Origin: Woeseia sp034521225 | Lineage (GTDB): Bacteria > Pseudomonadota > Gammaproteobacteria > Steroidobacterales > Woeseiaceae | Assembly: GCA_034521225.1 (NCBI GenBank) | Contig: JAXHMR010000001.1 | Coordinates: forward strand, 1-64,000 | Length of the DNA: 64,000 nt | Direction of reading: 5' to 3' | In this document: piece by piece, positions 19,819 to 28,483 of the stretch | How the letters are laid out: every line of letters begins with the position of its first letter | How positions within the stretch are numbered: the first letter of the stretch is position 1 | Translations under genes and position numbers: made by a program | The notes under the pieces: model-generated | Seen by the model: the letters and a program-made list of their open reading frames with translations, nothing else | Database searches by the model: none | Told to the model about the DNA's origin: nothing

Positions 19819-20845
19819 AACTTATGGGGGCTGCGCACGTTAAGCTTCCTGACCCGGTAATCAGCACGATTTTTCCCATGTGTGCGCCGCTTTCCATCAA
19901 CTGGTGCGCCTTGCGCACGTCCGCCAGCACAAAGGTTTCGTACACGACAGGCTTTATGCGGCCATTCCCGATCAGCGGCAGTACGCTCGCTTCGAGTTCC
20001 GCGGCGATTTTCGCCTTTTCCTCTACACTCTGCGGCCGCAGCGTCGAACCGGTAATCGTCAGCCGGTGAGTAACAATCCGGCGCAAATTCAGTTCGGCGT
20101 GCGGACCCAGCAGGAAAGCGATGATCGCGTACCGGCCGTCCCGCTTCAGGACGTCAATATTCTTTTGGGTGTAATTGCCGGCGACCATGTCGAGGACGAC
20201 ATCGACGCCACCGTCTGCGGTCAGTTCCATGACCACTTTTTGCCAGTCCTGGCGGTGATAGTTGATGGCGCGCGCGCCGAGCTTCTCACAATAGCGGCAT
20301 TTCTCATCAGAGCCGGCTGTTGCAATGACTTCGGCCCCGCGCGCCACGGCCATTTGAATGGCCATCGTGCCGATGCCGCTGGAACCGCCGTGCACAAGCA
20401 ATTTTTCACCGGCCAGCAGTGACGCCCGCATGAAGACGTTGTACCAGACGGTAAAGGCGGTCTCCGGGAAGGCGGCCGCCTCGACCAGGGTGAGGCCTTC
20501 CGGTACCGGCAGGCAATGCGAAGCATGTGCGAGGCAATACTCGGCGTAGCCGCCGCCGTGCGTCAGTGCCATGACGCGGTCACCCGTCCGCCAGCGCTCG
20601 ACACCGGTGCCGCACGCGACAACTTCGCCGGCTACTTCCAGCCCCGGCAGCGGGCTCGCGTCCTCGGGTACCGGGTATTTGCCTTGCCGCTGCAGTATAT
20701 CGGGGCGATTTACGCCGGCGGCTGCGACCCGTATCAGCACCTCACCGTCACGTACTGCAGGTATCGGCTGTTCAATCACGTCCAGCACGTCGGCGCTACC
20801 CGGCTTCGATATCGAAATTGCCCTCATTGTCGTGTTGCCGCTCAT
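19775..20845 (-). CDS. NAD(P)H quinone oxidoreductase (zeta-crystallin/PIG3 type MDR)
   Basis: A medium-chain reductase of 356 aa without the zinc ligands of alcohol dehydrogenases. It begins with a GroES-like domain (AAAGVNRPDILQRQGKYP, typical of the PIG3 branch). The nucleotide loop is HGGSSGIGTMAIQMA, and the cofactor region is DVVLDMVAGNY. The natural end would be near MGKIVLITGSG. The frame instead continues about 20 residues into the 3' end of the convergent leucine dehydrogenase gene, so the stop may be shifted by an error. Substrate unknown. Confidence 0.85.
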   Translation of the reverse strand: MSGNTTMRAISISKPGSADVLDVIEQPIPAVRDGEVLIRVAAAGVNRPDILQRQGKYPVPEDASPLPGLEVAGEVVACGTGVERWRTGDRVMALTHGGGYAEYCLAHASHCLPVPEGLTLVEAAAFPETAFTVWYNVFMRASLLAGEKLLVHGGSSGIGTMAIQMAVARGAEVIATAGSDEKCRYCEKLGARAINYHRQDWQKVVMELTADGGVDVVLDMVAGNYTQKNIDVLKRDGRYAIIAFLLGPHAELNLRRIVTHRLTITGSTLRPQSVEEKAKIAAELEASVLPLIGNGRIKPVVYETFVLADVRKAHQLMESGAHMGKIVLITGSGSLTCAAPISFRRCSPARLQSHPQ

Positions 20846-20960
20846 TGCATTGCACCTGTTCGCGTGGCCGTGTGCCTGTCGCCGAGTATGCCGTTACGAC
20901 ATTGCCGGGCTCAAGCACCGGGTGGGATGACCCGTGCAGTTGCTGCATAATGCGTCGACC

Positions 20961-22916
20961 ATGACGACGAGCAAAGCAATGGCCAGTAATCCGGTGCTGT
21001 GGCGTCCGGACCGCAAACGCATCGCGGCGACCGCGATGCACGATTTCATGCAACAGCGCCGATGTACCGACTACTCGGCCCTGCACCGCTGGTCAGTTAC
21101 CGAGCGTGCTGCTTTCTGGGAAACGCTTGCTGACTACTTCGATGTGCGTTTTCGGGCGCCCTTTGACGAAGTCCTCGCGCAGCCCGGCGGCATGACGACG
21201 GCGCGCTTTTTCCCGGGCAGCAAGCTTAATTATGCCGAGCACCTGCTGCGCCATGAAACGAATGATGCGGCTATTATCTTTCGCGGCGAGAATGGCGTGC
21301 GCCGCACGCTCGGGCATCGCAAACTGCGGCAGGAAGTCGCCGCCGTTGCCGGTGCGCTGCGAAATGCCGGTGTCGTTGAGGGCGACCGGGTGGCGGCATT
21401 CATGCCGAACTGCCCGGAAACGATTATTGCAATGCTCGCGACCAGCAGCATCGGGGCAATCTGGTCGTCCTGTTCCCCGGATTTCGGTGTCAACGGCGTC
21501 GTCGACCGCTTTGGCCAGATAGAACCCAAAGTGCTGTTCTGTGCCGATGGCTACTTTTACAATGGCAAGACCTTTGACTCGCTGGCTGCCGTCAGTGGCG
21601 TGCTCGAGCGGATACCCGGGATCAGGAAGACAGTAGTCGTACCGTTTTTGAGCGACGCACCGGCACTGCCTGCCGGCGGGCGCTATTGCCACTGGACGTC
21701 GTTCCGGGATGACCAGTACGAATTGTCATTCGCGCCAGTGCCGTTTGATCATCCGTTGTTCATCATGTATTCGTCCGGCACCACAGGCACACCCAAGTGC
21801 ATCGTTCACGGGCACGGCGGCACGCTCCTGCAGCATCTCAAAGAACATGTGCTGCACTGTGATATCGGTGCCAGTGACCGGGTTTTCTATTTCACGACCT
21901 GCGGCTGGATGATGTGGAACTGGCTTGCAAGTGTGCTGGCGACCGGTGCCTCGCTCATCCTTTACGACGGCGCGCCGTTTTACGAAGACGGCCGTATTCT
22001 GTGGCGCATCGCCGATGAAGAGCGCATGACAGTATTTGGCACCAGCGCCAGGTATCTCGCCGCGCAGGAGAAGGCCGGCATCCGGCCGTGCGATGAATTC
22101 AGCCTGCCCGCGCTGAAATCCGTGTTGTCGACGGGTTCGCCACTCGCACCGGCCGGTTTCGACTACGTCTACGATGCCATCGCGGCCGATGTGCAGCTGT
22201 CATCAATTGCCGGCGGCACGGACATCATTTCGTGCTTCGCGGCTGGCAATCCGGTGCTGCCGGTACGGCGCGGCGAACTGCAGTGTCTTGCGCTCGGCAT
22301 GGCGGTCGACGTCTTTGACGAAGAGGGCGAGTCCGTACGTGGCGAGAAGGGCGAGCTCGTGTGTACGGAGGCGTTTCCATCGATGCCGGTCGGATTCTGG
22401 AATGATCCGGACGACAAGCGCTACCACGCAGCGTACTTCGAACGATTCCCGGGCGTGTGGGCGCATGGCGACCATGCCGAGATCACCGCCAGCGGCGGCA
22501 TGATTATCCACGGACGATCCGATGCCGTGCTCAATCCGGGCGGTGTGCGTATCGGTACGGCAGAGATCTATCGGCAGGTAGAAAAGCTCGACGAGGTAAT
22601 CGAAAGCATCGCAATCGGCCAGCAATGGGACGACGACGTTCGTGTCGTGCTGTTCGTCGTTCTTCGCGACGGCGTGCAACTGGACGATGACCTTCGGATA
22701 AAAATAAGAAAGGTCATTCGGGACAACACGACGCCACGGCACGTTCCCGCCAAGATTATCGACGTACCCGAAATTCCGCGCACCATCAGCGGCAAGATTG
22801 TCGAGCTCGCAGTGCGTGCCGTTGTGCACGGTGAGCCGGTGAAAAACACCGATGCAATGGCCAATCCGCAGGCGCTGGAGCACTTCCGTGGTATTCCGGC
22901 ATTGGCCGAAGAATGA
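20961..22916 (+). CDS. acetoacetyl-CoA synthetase
   Basis: ATP-dependent activation of acetoacetate (or a related short keto acid), 651 aa. It starts with the ACAS-type N-terminal domain (SVTERAAFWETLADYF). The AMP-binding P-loop is MYSSGTTGTPKC, followed by FYFTTCGWMMWNW, the adenylation motif HGRSDAVLNPGGVRIGT, and the C-terminal catalytic Lys in RTISGKIVE. The FYFTTCGWMMWNWL block and the length are typical of acetoacetyl-CoA rather than acetyl-CoA synthetase. It fits breakdown of leucine, ketone bodies or tyrosine-derived acetoacetate encoded nearby. Confidence 0.9.
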   Translation: MTTSKAMASNPVLWRPDRKRIAATAMHDFMQQRRCTDYSALHRWSVTERAAFWETLADYFDVRFRAPFDEVLAQPGGMTTARFFPGSKLNYAEHLLRHETNDAAIIFRGENGVRRTLGHRKLRQEVAAVAGALRNAGVVEGDRVAAFMPNCPETIIAMLATSSIGAIWSSCSPDFGVNGVVDRFGQIEPKVLFCADGYFYNGKTFDSLAAVSGVLERIPGIRKTVVVPFLSDAPALPAGGRYCHWTSFRDDQYELSFAPVPFDHPLFIMYSSGTTGTPKCIVHGHGGTLLQHLKEHVLHCDIGASDRVFYFTTCGWMMWNWLASVLATGASLILYDGAPFYEDGRILWRIADEERMTVFGTSARYLAAQEKAGIRPCDEFSLPALKSVLSTGSPLAPAGFDYVYDAIAADVQLSSIAGGTDIISCFAAGNPVLPVRRGELQCLALGMAVDVFDEEGESVRGEKGELVCTEAFPSMPVGFWNDPDDKRYHAAYFERFPGVWAHGDHAEITASGGMIIHGRSDAVLNPGGVRIGTAEIYRQVEKLDEVIESIAIGQQWDDDVRVVLFVVLRDGVQLDDDLRIKIRKVIRDNTTPRHVPAKIIDVPEIPRTISGKIVELAVRAVVHGEPVKNTDAMANPQALEHFRGIPALAEE

Positions 22917-22947
22917 CCGGACGTGGCAAGACGTGGCAGGGGAACGC

Positions 22948-23466
22948 ATGAGTCAGGATAAATGCATCGGACCAACAGTCACCGAGGGCGTCGTCCAACC
23001 GGAATGGATCGACGTCAACGGCCACATGAACGTGGCCTACTACGTGCTGGCATTCGACCGCGCAGTCGACGATCTGTGGGCGCGCCTCGGCATAACCGAT
23101 GACTACATCCGGGAGACGGCCGGATCGACGTTCGCCGTCGAATGTCATGTGACGTGGCAGCGCGAGCTCAAGGAAGCCGAGCCGTATATCGTTACGAGCC
23201 AGATTGCCGCTTACGATGCGAAGCGCATTCACCAGTTCCAGCGCATGTACCATGCAGGCGAACACTATTTGGCGGCGACGGCTGAGTGGATGAACCTGCA
23301 TGTTGACCTGAGAACGCGGCGGGTCAGTGCGTGGCCCGCCGAAACGCTGGAGGCGCTCGGCGAATTTGTCGGGGAGCAGGGGGATTTCCGGCGGCCGGAC
23401 GAGTTCGGCAAGAAGATGCTGATCAAAAAACCGATTTTCCATGGCGGGGACTACTTTAATGAGTGA
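22948..23466 (+). CDS. hot-dog thioesterase family protein
   Basis: A 172-aa single hot-dog-fold protein. The opening EWIDVNGHMNVAYYVLAFD is the standard catalytic region of 4-hydroxybenzoyl-CoA-type or carnitinyl-CoA-type thioesterases (D.NGHMN). The GGGGA site lies five bases before the ATG at 22948. It follows the acetoacetyl-CoA synthetase by 31 bp and overlaps the glycerol kinase start by 8 bp, so all three are probably one transcript. It likely releases CoA from a short acyl-CoA; the acyl group is unknown. Confidence 0.82.
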   Translation: MSQDKCIGPTVTEGVVQPEWIDVNGHMNVAYYVLAFDRAVDDLWARLGITDDYIRETAGSTFAVECHVTWQRELKEAEPYIVTSQIAAYDAKRIHQFQRMYHAGEHYLAATAEWMNLHVDLRTRRVSAWPAETLEALGEFVGEQGDFRRPDEFGKKMLIKKPIFHGGDYFNE

Positions 23467-24944
23467 CCACCTGCTGGCGATCGACCAGGGCACGAGCAGC
23501 AGCCGCAGTATCGTGTTCGATGACCGCGCGGCCGTCGTCAGTACCGCACAGCAGGAGTTTCCACAGCACTATCCGAAACCCGGTTGGGTGGAACACGATC
23601 CGGAAGCCATCTGGTCGTCCGTCGTGGACGTGACAAAAAAAGCACTCGATAGTGCGGGCGACGCCGCGGCCGGCATCATGGCCCTCGGCATCACCAACCA
23701 GCGCGAAACAACCCTGGTCTGGGACCGCGACACCGGCAAATGCATCCACAACGCCATCGTCTGGCAGGACCGCCGTACGGCGTCCCATTGCGCCACGCTG
23801 CGCAAAGACGGTGCCGAGGAGGCCGTGATCGCAAAGACCGGCCTGCGGCTCGACCCGTATTTCTCGGCAACGAAACTCGCCTGGCTGCTCGACAACGTCA
23901 GTGGTGCGCGGAAGCAGGCGGAAGCCGGCAAACTTGCCTTCGGCACCATCGACTGCTTCCTGCTGTGGCGCCTGACCGGCGGCAAGGTGCATGCGACTGA
24001 TGCCAGCAACGCCTCACGCACGATGCTGTTCAACATCCACACGCAGGAATGGGATGATGAACTGTTGCGGCTGTTCAAGATCCCGAAGTCCCTGCTGCCC
24101 GAAGTACGGGATTGCGCCGCCGATTTCGGTAGCACGGACACTGAGGTCACAGGCCGGTCGATCCCCATTCGAGCCATGCTGGGTGACCAGCAGGCAGCAC
24201 TGGCGGGGCAGGCAGGTTTTGCGCGCGGCATGATCAAGAGCACCTACGGCACCGGTTGCTTCGTCATTTCGAACACCGGCAGAGACGCACTGACATCGCA
24301 GCACCGGCTGCTGACAACGGTCGCTTGGCGCCTGCACGGCACGGTCACGCTATGCCCTCGAGGGCAGCCTGTTCGTCGCCGGTTCGGCCGTTCAATGGCT
24401 GCGCGATGAACTGCGACTGGTTGAATCGGCGCCAGCAACCGAGACGATCGCGGAGCGTACTGGCGTTATTGAAAACATCCACGTCGTGCCGGCGTTTGCC
24501 GGACTCGGGGCGCCTTACTGGGATGCCGATGCACGCGGCGCAATACTCGGCCTGTCACGCGACAGCACCGGCGATGAAATCGTCACAGCGACGCTGCAGG
24601 CGATTGCATACCAGACGCGCGACCTGATGGAGGCCATGGCGGCCGATGGAATCGAGCCCGCGATCCTGCGCGTTGACGGCGGCATGGTCGCGAACGACTG
24701 GTTTCTCCGCTTCCTCGCTGGAATACTCGGCATCACCGTCGAGCGCCCGGTCAATGTTGAGTCTACTGTGCTTGGCGCGGCGTATATCGCCGGACTGTCC
24801 GCCGGCCTCTATGACTCGTTCGATGCGATTGCGGCGCTGTGGCAGCGGGACGCGTTGTTCGAACCCGACATGCCGGCCACACAGAGGGAAGCGCTCTACC
24901 GCGGCTGGCTCGACGCCGTGTCACGGGTACGCACGACCGACTGA
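23459..24944 (+). CDS. glpK: glycerol kinase, frame shift
   Basis: FGGY-family kinase making glycerol 3-phosphate, about 495 aa. Motifs: AIDQGTSSSRSIVFD (phosphate loop), GITNQRETTLVWD, NAIVWQDRRT (substrate Arg/Asp region), MLGDQQAALAGQ, KSTYGTGCF and, after a frame change near 24345, YALEGSLFVAGSAVQWLRD and DGGMVANDWFLRF. The start at 23459 lies within the last codons of the thioesterase. The partner glycerol-3-phosphate dehydrogenase is 36 kb away at 60.3 kb. The 3' end overlaps the convergent glycosyltransferase by 24 bp. Confidence 0.92.
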
Positions 24945-25961
24945 GCCGCGATCGGCCACGGCTTCCCGGGTTGGCGACAACTGCTCAAGAAATTCCTCCG
25001 CGGAGCTTCTCCAGCTGCGCGTTTCGGCGTAGCGCCGGCAGGTGGCAGGCTTCACGAAGAGCGCCGACCGGCATGCCTGTGCCAGGTCGTCTCGCATGAC
25101 GCCGGTTATGCCCTGCTGGACTACGTCGATCGGCCCGGTGACCGGAAATGCCGCCACCGGCAGGCCGCATGCCATTGCCTCAAGCATGACAAGCCCGAAT
25201 GTGTCGGTAAGGCTCGGGAAAACAAATACGTCGGCACCGGCAAGGTGGGCAGCGAGGTCGGCGCCGAAGCGGTAGCCCGCAAAGTAGCAGTCCGGATACT
25301 GTTGTTCGAGTTTTTCGCGATCCGGCCCGTCGCCGACGATAACCTTGCTGCCCGGCAGGTCGAGCGCGAGAAACGCAGCAATGTTTTTCTCGACCGACAC
25401 CCGTCCGACGTTGATCCAGATCGGCCGTGGCAGGTCATAGTGGATGCGGTTTTCCGCGTTGAAAACGCGGGTGTCGACACCGCGGGTCCACAGGCAGACA
25501 TTCCTGACACGTCGTTGCCCGAGTTCTTTTTTGACCGCGGCTGTCGGCACCAGTGTGCGTTCCGCGCCGCCGTGGAACCAGCGCAGGAATGCATAGGACC
25601 ATGCCAGCGGGATTGGCGCCCGTGCCCTGACGTACTCGGCGAAACGCGTGTGATACGAAGTGGTAAACGGCACTTTCAGTCTGCGGCAGCATGCCCGCGT
25701 CGCCAATCCGAGCGGCCCCTCCGTTGCAATGTGAATGCAGTCCGGCCTGAATGCCGCAAGCTCGCGCGCGATCCGGCGGCGTTGAAAAAAGGCAAGGCGG
25801 ATTTCCGGGTAAGTCGGGCACGGCACACTGCGACGGCCTTCCGGCGTGATCATCAGCACCTCATGGCCCATTCGCTCGAGCTCGTCCCGAATGTGCCCGA
25901 GTGTCGTTACGACGCCGTTGACCTGCGGCCGCCAGGCATCCGTGGCAATTGCGATTCGCAT
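24921..25961 (-). CDS. GT4 glycosyltransferase (MgtA/SqdX-like)
   Basis: A 346-aa retaining glycosyltransferase with two Rossmann halves. The N-terminus TDAWRPQVNGVVTTLGHI and TSYHTRFAEYV are hallmarks of the bacterial MgtA/SqdX branch, which attaches sugars to diacylglycerol or phosphatidyl-inositol lipids. The donor site is NVGRVSVEKNI, with the E(x7)E motif in FPSLTDTFGLVMLEAM. Upstream is a divergent PAP2 phosphatase and two Pho-box-like sites, so it may make phosphorus-free glycolipids when phosphate is short. That role is an inference. Probably membrane-associated. Confidence 0.85.
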   Translation of the reverse strand: MRIAIATDAWRPQVNGVVTTLGHIRDELERMGHEVLMITPEGRRSVPCPTYPEIRLAFFQRRRIARELAAFRPDCIHIATEGPLGLATRACCRRLKVPFTTSYHTRFAEYVRARAPIPLAWSYAFLRWFHGGAERTLVPTAAVKKELGQRRVRNVCLWTRGVDTRVFNAENRIHYDLPRPIWINVGRVSVEKNIAAFLALDLPGSKVIVGDGPDREKLEQQYPDCYFAGYRFGADLAAHLAGADVFVFPSLTDTFGLVMLEAMACGLPVAAFPVTGPIDVVQQGITGVMRDDLAQACRSALFVKPATCRRYAETRSWRSSAEEFLEQLSPTREAVADRGSVGRAYP

Positions 25962-25996
25962 AGCGCGCTATGGTCGTCCCCGCTCATGTACGCGCT

Positions 25997-26014
25997 GTTA
26001 CACAGCGATGACAG
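25997..26014 (-). promoter_or_regulatory. Pho-box-like site for the glycosyltransferase gene
   Basis: On the minus strand the site reads CTGTCATCGCTGTGTAAC. This keeps the 7-4-7 layout of the PhoB box (CTGTCAT-N4-CTGTCAC) with two mismatches in the second half. It lies 36 bp upstream of the glycosyltransferase start. Identified by eye only. Confidence 0.4.
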
Positions 26015-26047
26015 AACGATGATATCGGTCATCGTCATTTCACCCGA

Positions 26048-26065
26048 TTGTCACGGCAGCGTCAT
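26048..26065 (+). promoter_or_regulatory. Pho-box-like site for the PAP2 gene
   Basis: TTGTCACGGCAGCGTCAT matches the PhoB box layout, with TGTCA and GTCAT cores 11 bp apart. A third partial repeat TGTAGC follows 11 bp later at 26071. It lies 63 bp before the PAP2 start and faces that gene. Eye identification only. Confidence 0.4.
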
Positions 26066-26128
26066 TCGCCTGTAGCGCAACCTTGGCACTATCCCCGTAT
26101 CGAATTGCCGTAACGTCGGGAGGCAGCG

Positions 26129-26650
26129 ATGTCCGCCCTGATCAACTACTTCGATAACCATGAAATCAAGCTGTGTCTGCGCGTCAACCGGCTATCGAGG
26201 GCGCGCGGCGTCCGGCCGTTTTTCACCGCTGTCAGCAAGGCAGGCGACGGCGGCTGCTGGATCTTCCTCGCCGTCGCGTGTCTCCTTAGCGGTCGTGATG
26301 ACGCTCCCCTTTTCGTCGCCAGGGCGCTGGCAACCGCTGTTGCCGGTATCGCGCTCTACCGGGTGCTGAAGAACCGCCTCGTCCGTGAGCGGCCTTACAT
26401 CACCAATGCCGGCATCATATGCGGTACCGCACCGCTGGACCGATACAGCTTTCCTTCCGGGCATACGTTGCACGCGGTGAGTTTTACGATTCTTTTTACG
26501 GCGTTCGACCCCTGGCTGGCCTTTATCGTGGTGCCGCTGGCGCTGTTGATTGCGGTGTCGCGGGTGGTGCTCGGGTTGCACTATCCTTCTGACGTCATTG
26601 CAGGGGCTGTAATCGGGTCGATTCTTGCGACGACTGCATTGACGGTTTGA
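26129..26650 (+). CDS. PAP2-family membrane phosphatase
   Basis: A 173-aa membrane protein with about five helices carrying the three phosphatidic-acid-phosphatase motifs: KNRLVRERP (KX6RP), PSGHTLHA (PSGH) and SRVVLGLHYPSDV (SRX5HX3D). All catalytic residues are present. It removes phosphate from a lipid phosphate such as phosphatidate or undecaprenyl-PP at the outer face of the inner membrane. Divergent from the glycosyltransferase across 167 bp. Together they could turn phosphatidate into diacylglycerol and then into glycolipid, an inference from position. Confidence 0.88.
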   Translation: MSALINYFDNHEIKLCLRVNRLSRARGVRPFFTAVSKAGDGGCWIFLAVACLLSGRDDAPLFVARALATAVAGIALYRVLKNRLVRERPYITNAGIICGTAPLDRYSFPSGHTLHAVSFTILFTAFDPWLAFIVVPLALLIAVSRVVLGLHYPSDVIAGAVIGSILATTALTV

Positions 26651-26654
26651 CGGA

Positions 26655-26837
26655 TCAGGTCCGGACGTCCTTTTCGGTTTGACGCAGCCACCATTCGATG
26701 ACGGCCAGGTTTGCTTCTTTCGATTCACGGTCGTCCCAGTAGCGTGCCAGCAGTGCCGCACGTTCCTCCGCGAGCCGCAATGTGAACTCCGGTCCGTCGG
26801 GGCGTGGGTCTGCCTCAGGCAGCCAGTGCGTTGTCAT
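26655..26837 (-). CDS. small hypothetical protein (60 aa)
   Basis: A compact ORF convergent with the PAP2 gene, four bases after its stop. It reads MTTHWLPEADPRPDGPEFT and then a helical Glu/Arg-rich part (EERAALLARYWDD). There is no membrane helix or signal. It seems a real gene because its composition is protein-like and it fills the gap exactly, but I do not recognise a family. Confidence 0.5.
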   Translation of the reverse strand: MTTHWLPEADPRPDGPEFTLRLAEERAALLARYWDDRESKEANLAVIEWWLRQTEKDVRT

Positions 26838-27030
26838 CGTGCTGGTCCTCTATGTTCAGCAGTTATGCATGCGCGGCGCACGGTAAGCCGCGATCTTGAC
26901 GGCCGTCTTACGTTTTGATGACCATCCTGTGTCTGCCACCGCCGGGAAACCACGCCTGCAGCGTTTGTTGCAGTACAGCATCCGGAGCGGGATTCGGCTA
27001 CACTGCGCCTTTCAGAGCGCGGAGACGATG

Positions 27031-27489
27031 ATGCTGACGGTGCCTAAGGACCAGCTGGCGAGCTACGTGGACAAGACGCTGACACCTTCTGGCTGGCTCC
27101 GGGTCGACCAGCAGCAGATCAACACCTTCGCCGATGCCACGCTTGATCACCAGTTCATTCATATCGACGAAGAACGCGCGGCAAAGACGCCGTTCGGTAG
27201 TACGATCGCGCACGGTTACCTGACGATGTCGCTCATTTCCCATTTTCTCGGGGAAGCAGGCATTGCGCCGGAGGGCGCAACGATGGTGATCAACTATGGC
27301 TCGGACAAGATGCGGTTCGTGCAGCCCGTCAAGGTCAACAGCGAATTGCGGGGCCGGGCCGTTCTTGCTGAAGTACGCGAGAAAAAACCCGGACAGATAT
27401 TGATCAAGACCCGCGTTACCATCGATATCAAGGGCGAGGAAAACCCGGCATTGATCGCCGAAATACTGACGATGTTCATCTGCGAGTAA
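27031..27489 (+). CDS. MaoC-family (R)-enoyl-CoA hydratase
   Basis: A 152-aa hot-dog protein of the hydratase-2 type. The active-site motif reads ATLDHQFIHIDEERAAKTPFG, with the catalytic Asp and His. AHGYLTMSLISHF follows, as usual. I chose the second of two adjacent ATGs (27031) because GGAG lies six bases before it. It adds water to a 2-enoyl-CoA. The next genes, a fatty-acid-type SDR and a thiolase, suggest one short acyl-CoA beta-oxidation-like operon with 22-48 bp gaps. Confidence 0.88.
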   Translation: MLTVPKDQLASYVDKTLTPSGWLRVDQQQINTFADATLDHQFIHIDEERAAKTPFGSTIAHGYLTMSLISHFLGEAGIAPEGATMVINYGSDKMRFVQPVKVNSELRGRAVLAEVREKKPGQILIKTRVTIDIKGEENPALIAEILTMFICE

Positions 27490-27511
27490 GGACAGTAAAA
27501 GGATACAGGCT

Positions 27512-28435
27512 GTGGCAATACGTTTTGACGATAAAGTGGTAATTGTAACCGGTGCCGGCAACGGCCTTGGCCGCTGTCATGCGCATGAGTTTGCGCGCCG
27601 TGGTGCCCGCGTCGTGGTCAATGACTTTGGTGGCGCCCGGGACGGGACCGGCGGTTCGAGCGAAGCGGCCGAACGTGTCGTCAGTGAAATCGAAGCCGAG
27701 GGCGGCGAGGCGATGGCGAACGGCGCGAATGTCGTGGACTTCACGCAGGTCGAAGCGATGGTGCGCGCTGCCGTCGACAAATGGGGCCGCGTCGACGTGC
27801 TCGTCAATAACGCCGGCATCCTGCGCGACAAGACGTTCGCCAAGATGGAACTGGACGACTTCCGCACCGTGGTCGACGTGCACCTGTACGGCTCGGTCAA
27901 TTGCACCAAGGCCGTATGGGAACTGATGCGCGAGCAGCAGTACGGGCGCATCGTCATGACGTCGTCATCGAGCGGTATCTACGGTAATTTCGGCCAGACG
28001 AACTACGGTTCGGCCAAGATGGCGCTGGTCGGGTTCATGAATTCACTGGCGCTCGAGGGCCAGAAATATGGCATCCACGTCAATTCGCTGGCGCCAATCG
28101 CGGCGACGCGCATGACGGAAGACCTGATGACGGAGGATGTGCTGAAACTGCTGCAGCCGGAGTCGGTGACGCCGGCCGTCATATTCATGGCCAGCGACGA
28201 GGCACCGACGCGGCAGATCATCGGCGCCGGTGCCGGCGTCTTCGCGAAAGTCGTGATCCAGGAAACGCCCGGTGTGTTCCTGCACGAGGGCGAGCGCGAT
28301 GCGGAGCACGTCGCCGCCGCCTGGAAGAAAATTGCCGATACCGACGGGCAGCAGGAGTTGCAGGCCGGCGGCGAGCAGACGATGAAGTTTGTCGCCAAGG
28401 CGGCCTCGGAACTCGGTATAAAGATCAGTGGATAA
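27512..28435 (+). CDS. SDR dehydrogenase (multifunctional-enzyme-2-like 3-hydroxyacyl-CoA dehydrogenase)
   Basis: A GTG-started 307-aa short-chain dehydrogenase. The cofactor loop is VTGAGNGLG, then VNNAGILRDKTF, and the catalytic Ser-Tyr-Lys lie in SSSSGIYGNFGQTNYGSAK. The long C-terminal part after residue 210 (DEAPTRQIIGAGAG...) is shared with the dehydrogenase unit of peroxisomal multifunctional enzyme type 2. It likely oxidises the (3R)-hydroxyacyl-CoA formed by the MaoC hydratase 22 bp upstream. Confidence 0.88.
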   Translation: MAIRFDDKVVIVTGAGNGLGRCHAHEFARRGARVVVNDFGGARDGTGGSSEAAERVVSEIEAEGGEAMANGANVVDFTQVEAMVRAAVDKWGRVDVLVNNAGILRDKTFAKMELDDFRTVVDVHLYGSVNCTKAVWELMREQQYGRIVMTSSSSGIYGNFGQTNYGSAKMALVGFMNSLALEGQKYGIHVNSLAPIAATRMTEDLMTEDVLKLLQPESVTPAVIFMASDEAPTRQIIGAGAGVFAKVVIQETPGVFLHEGERDAEHVAAAWKKIADTDGQQELQAGGEQTMKFVAKAASELGIKISG

Positions 28436-28483
28436 TAATTGCAGGGCGATTGTTGGACAATCGCGGGCCTGCTGGAGAGAACA

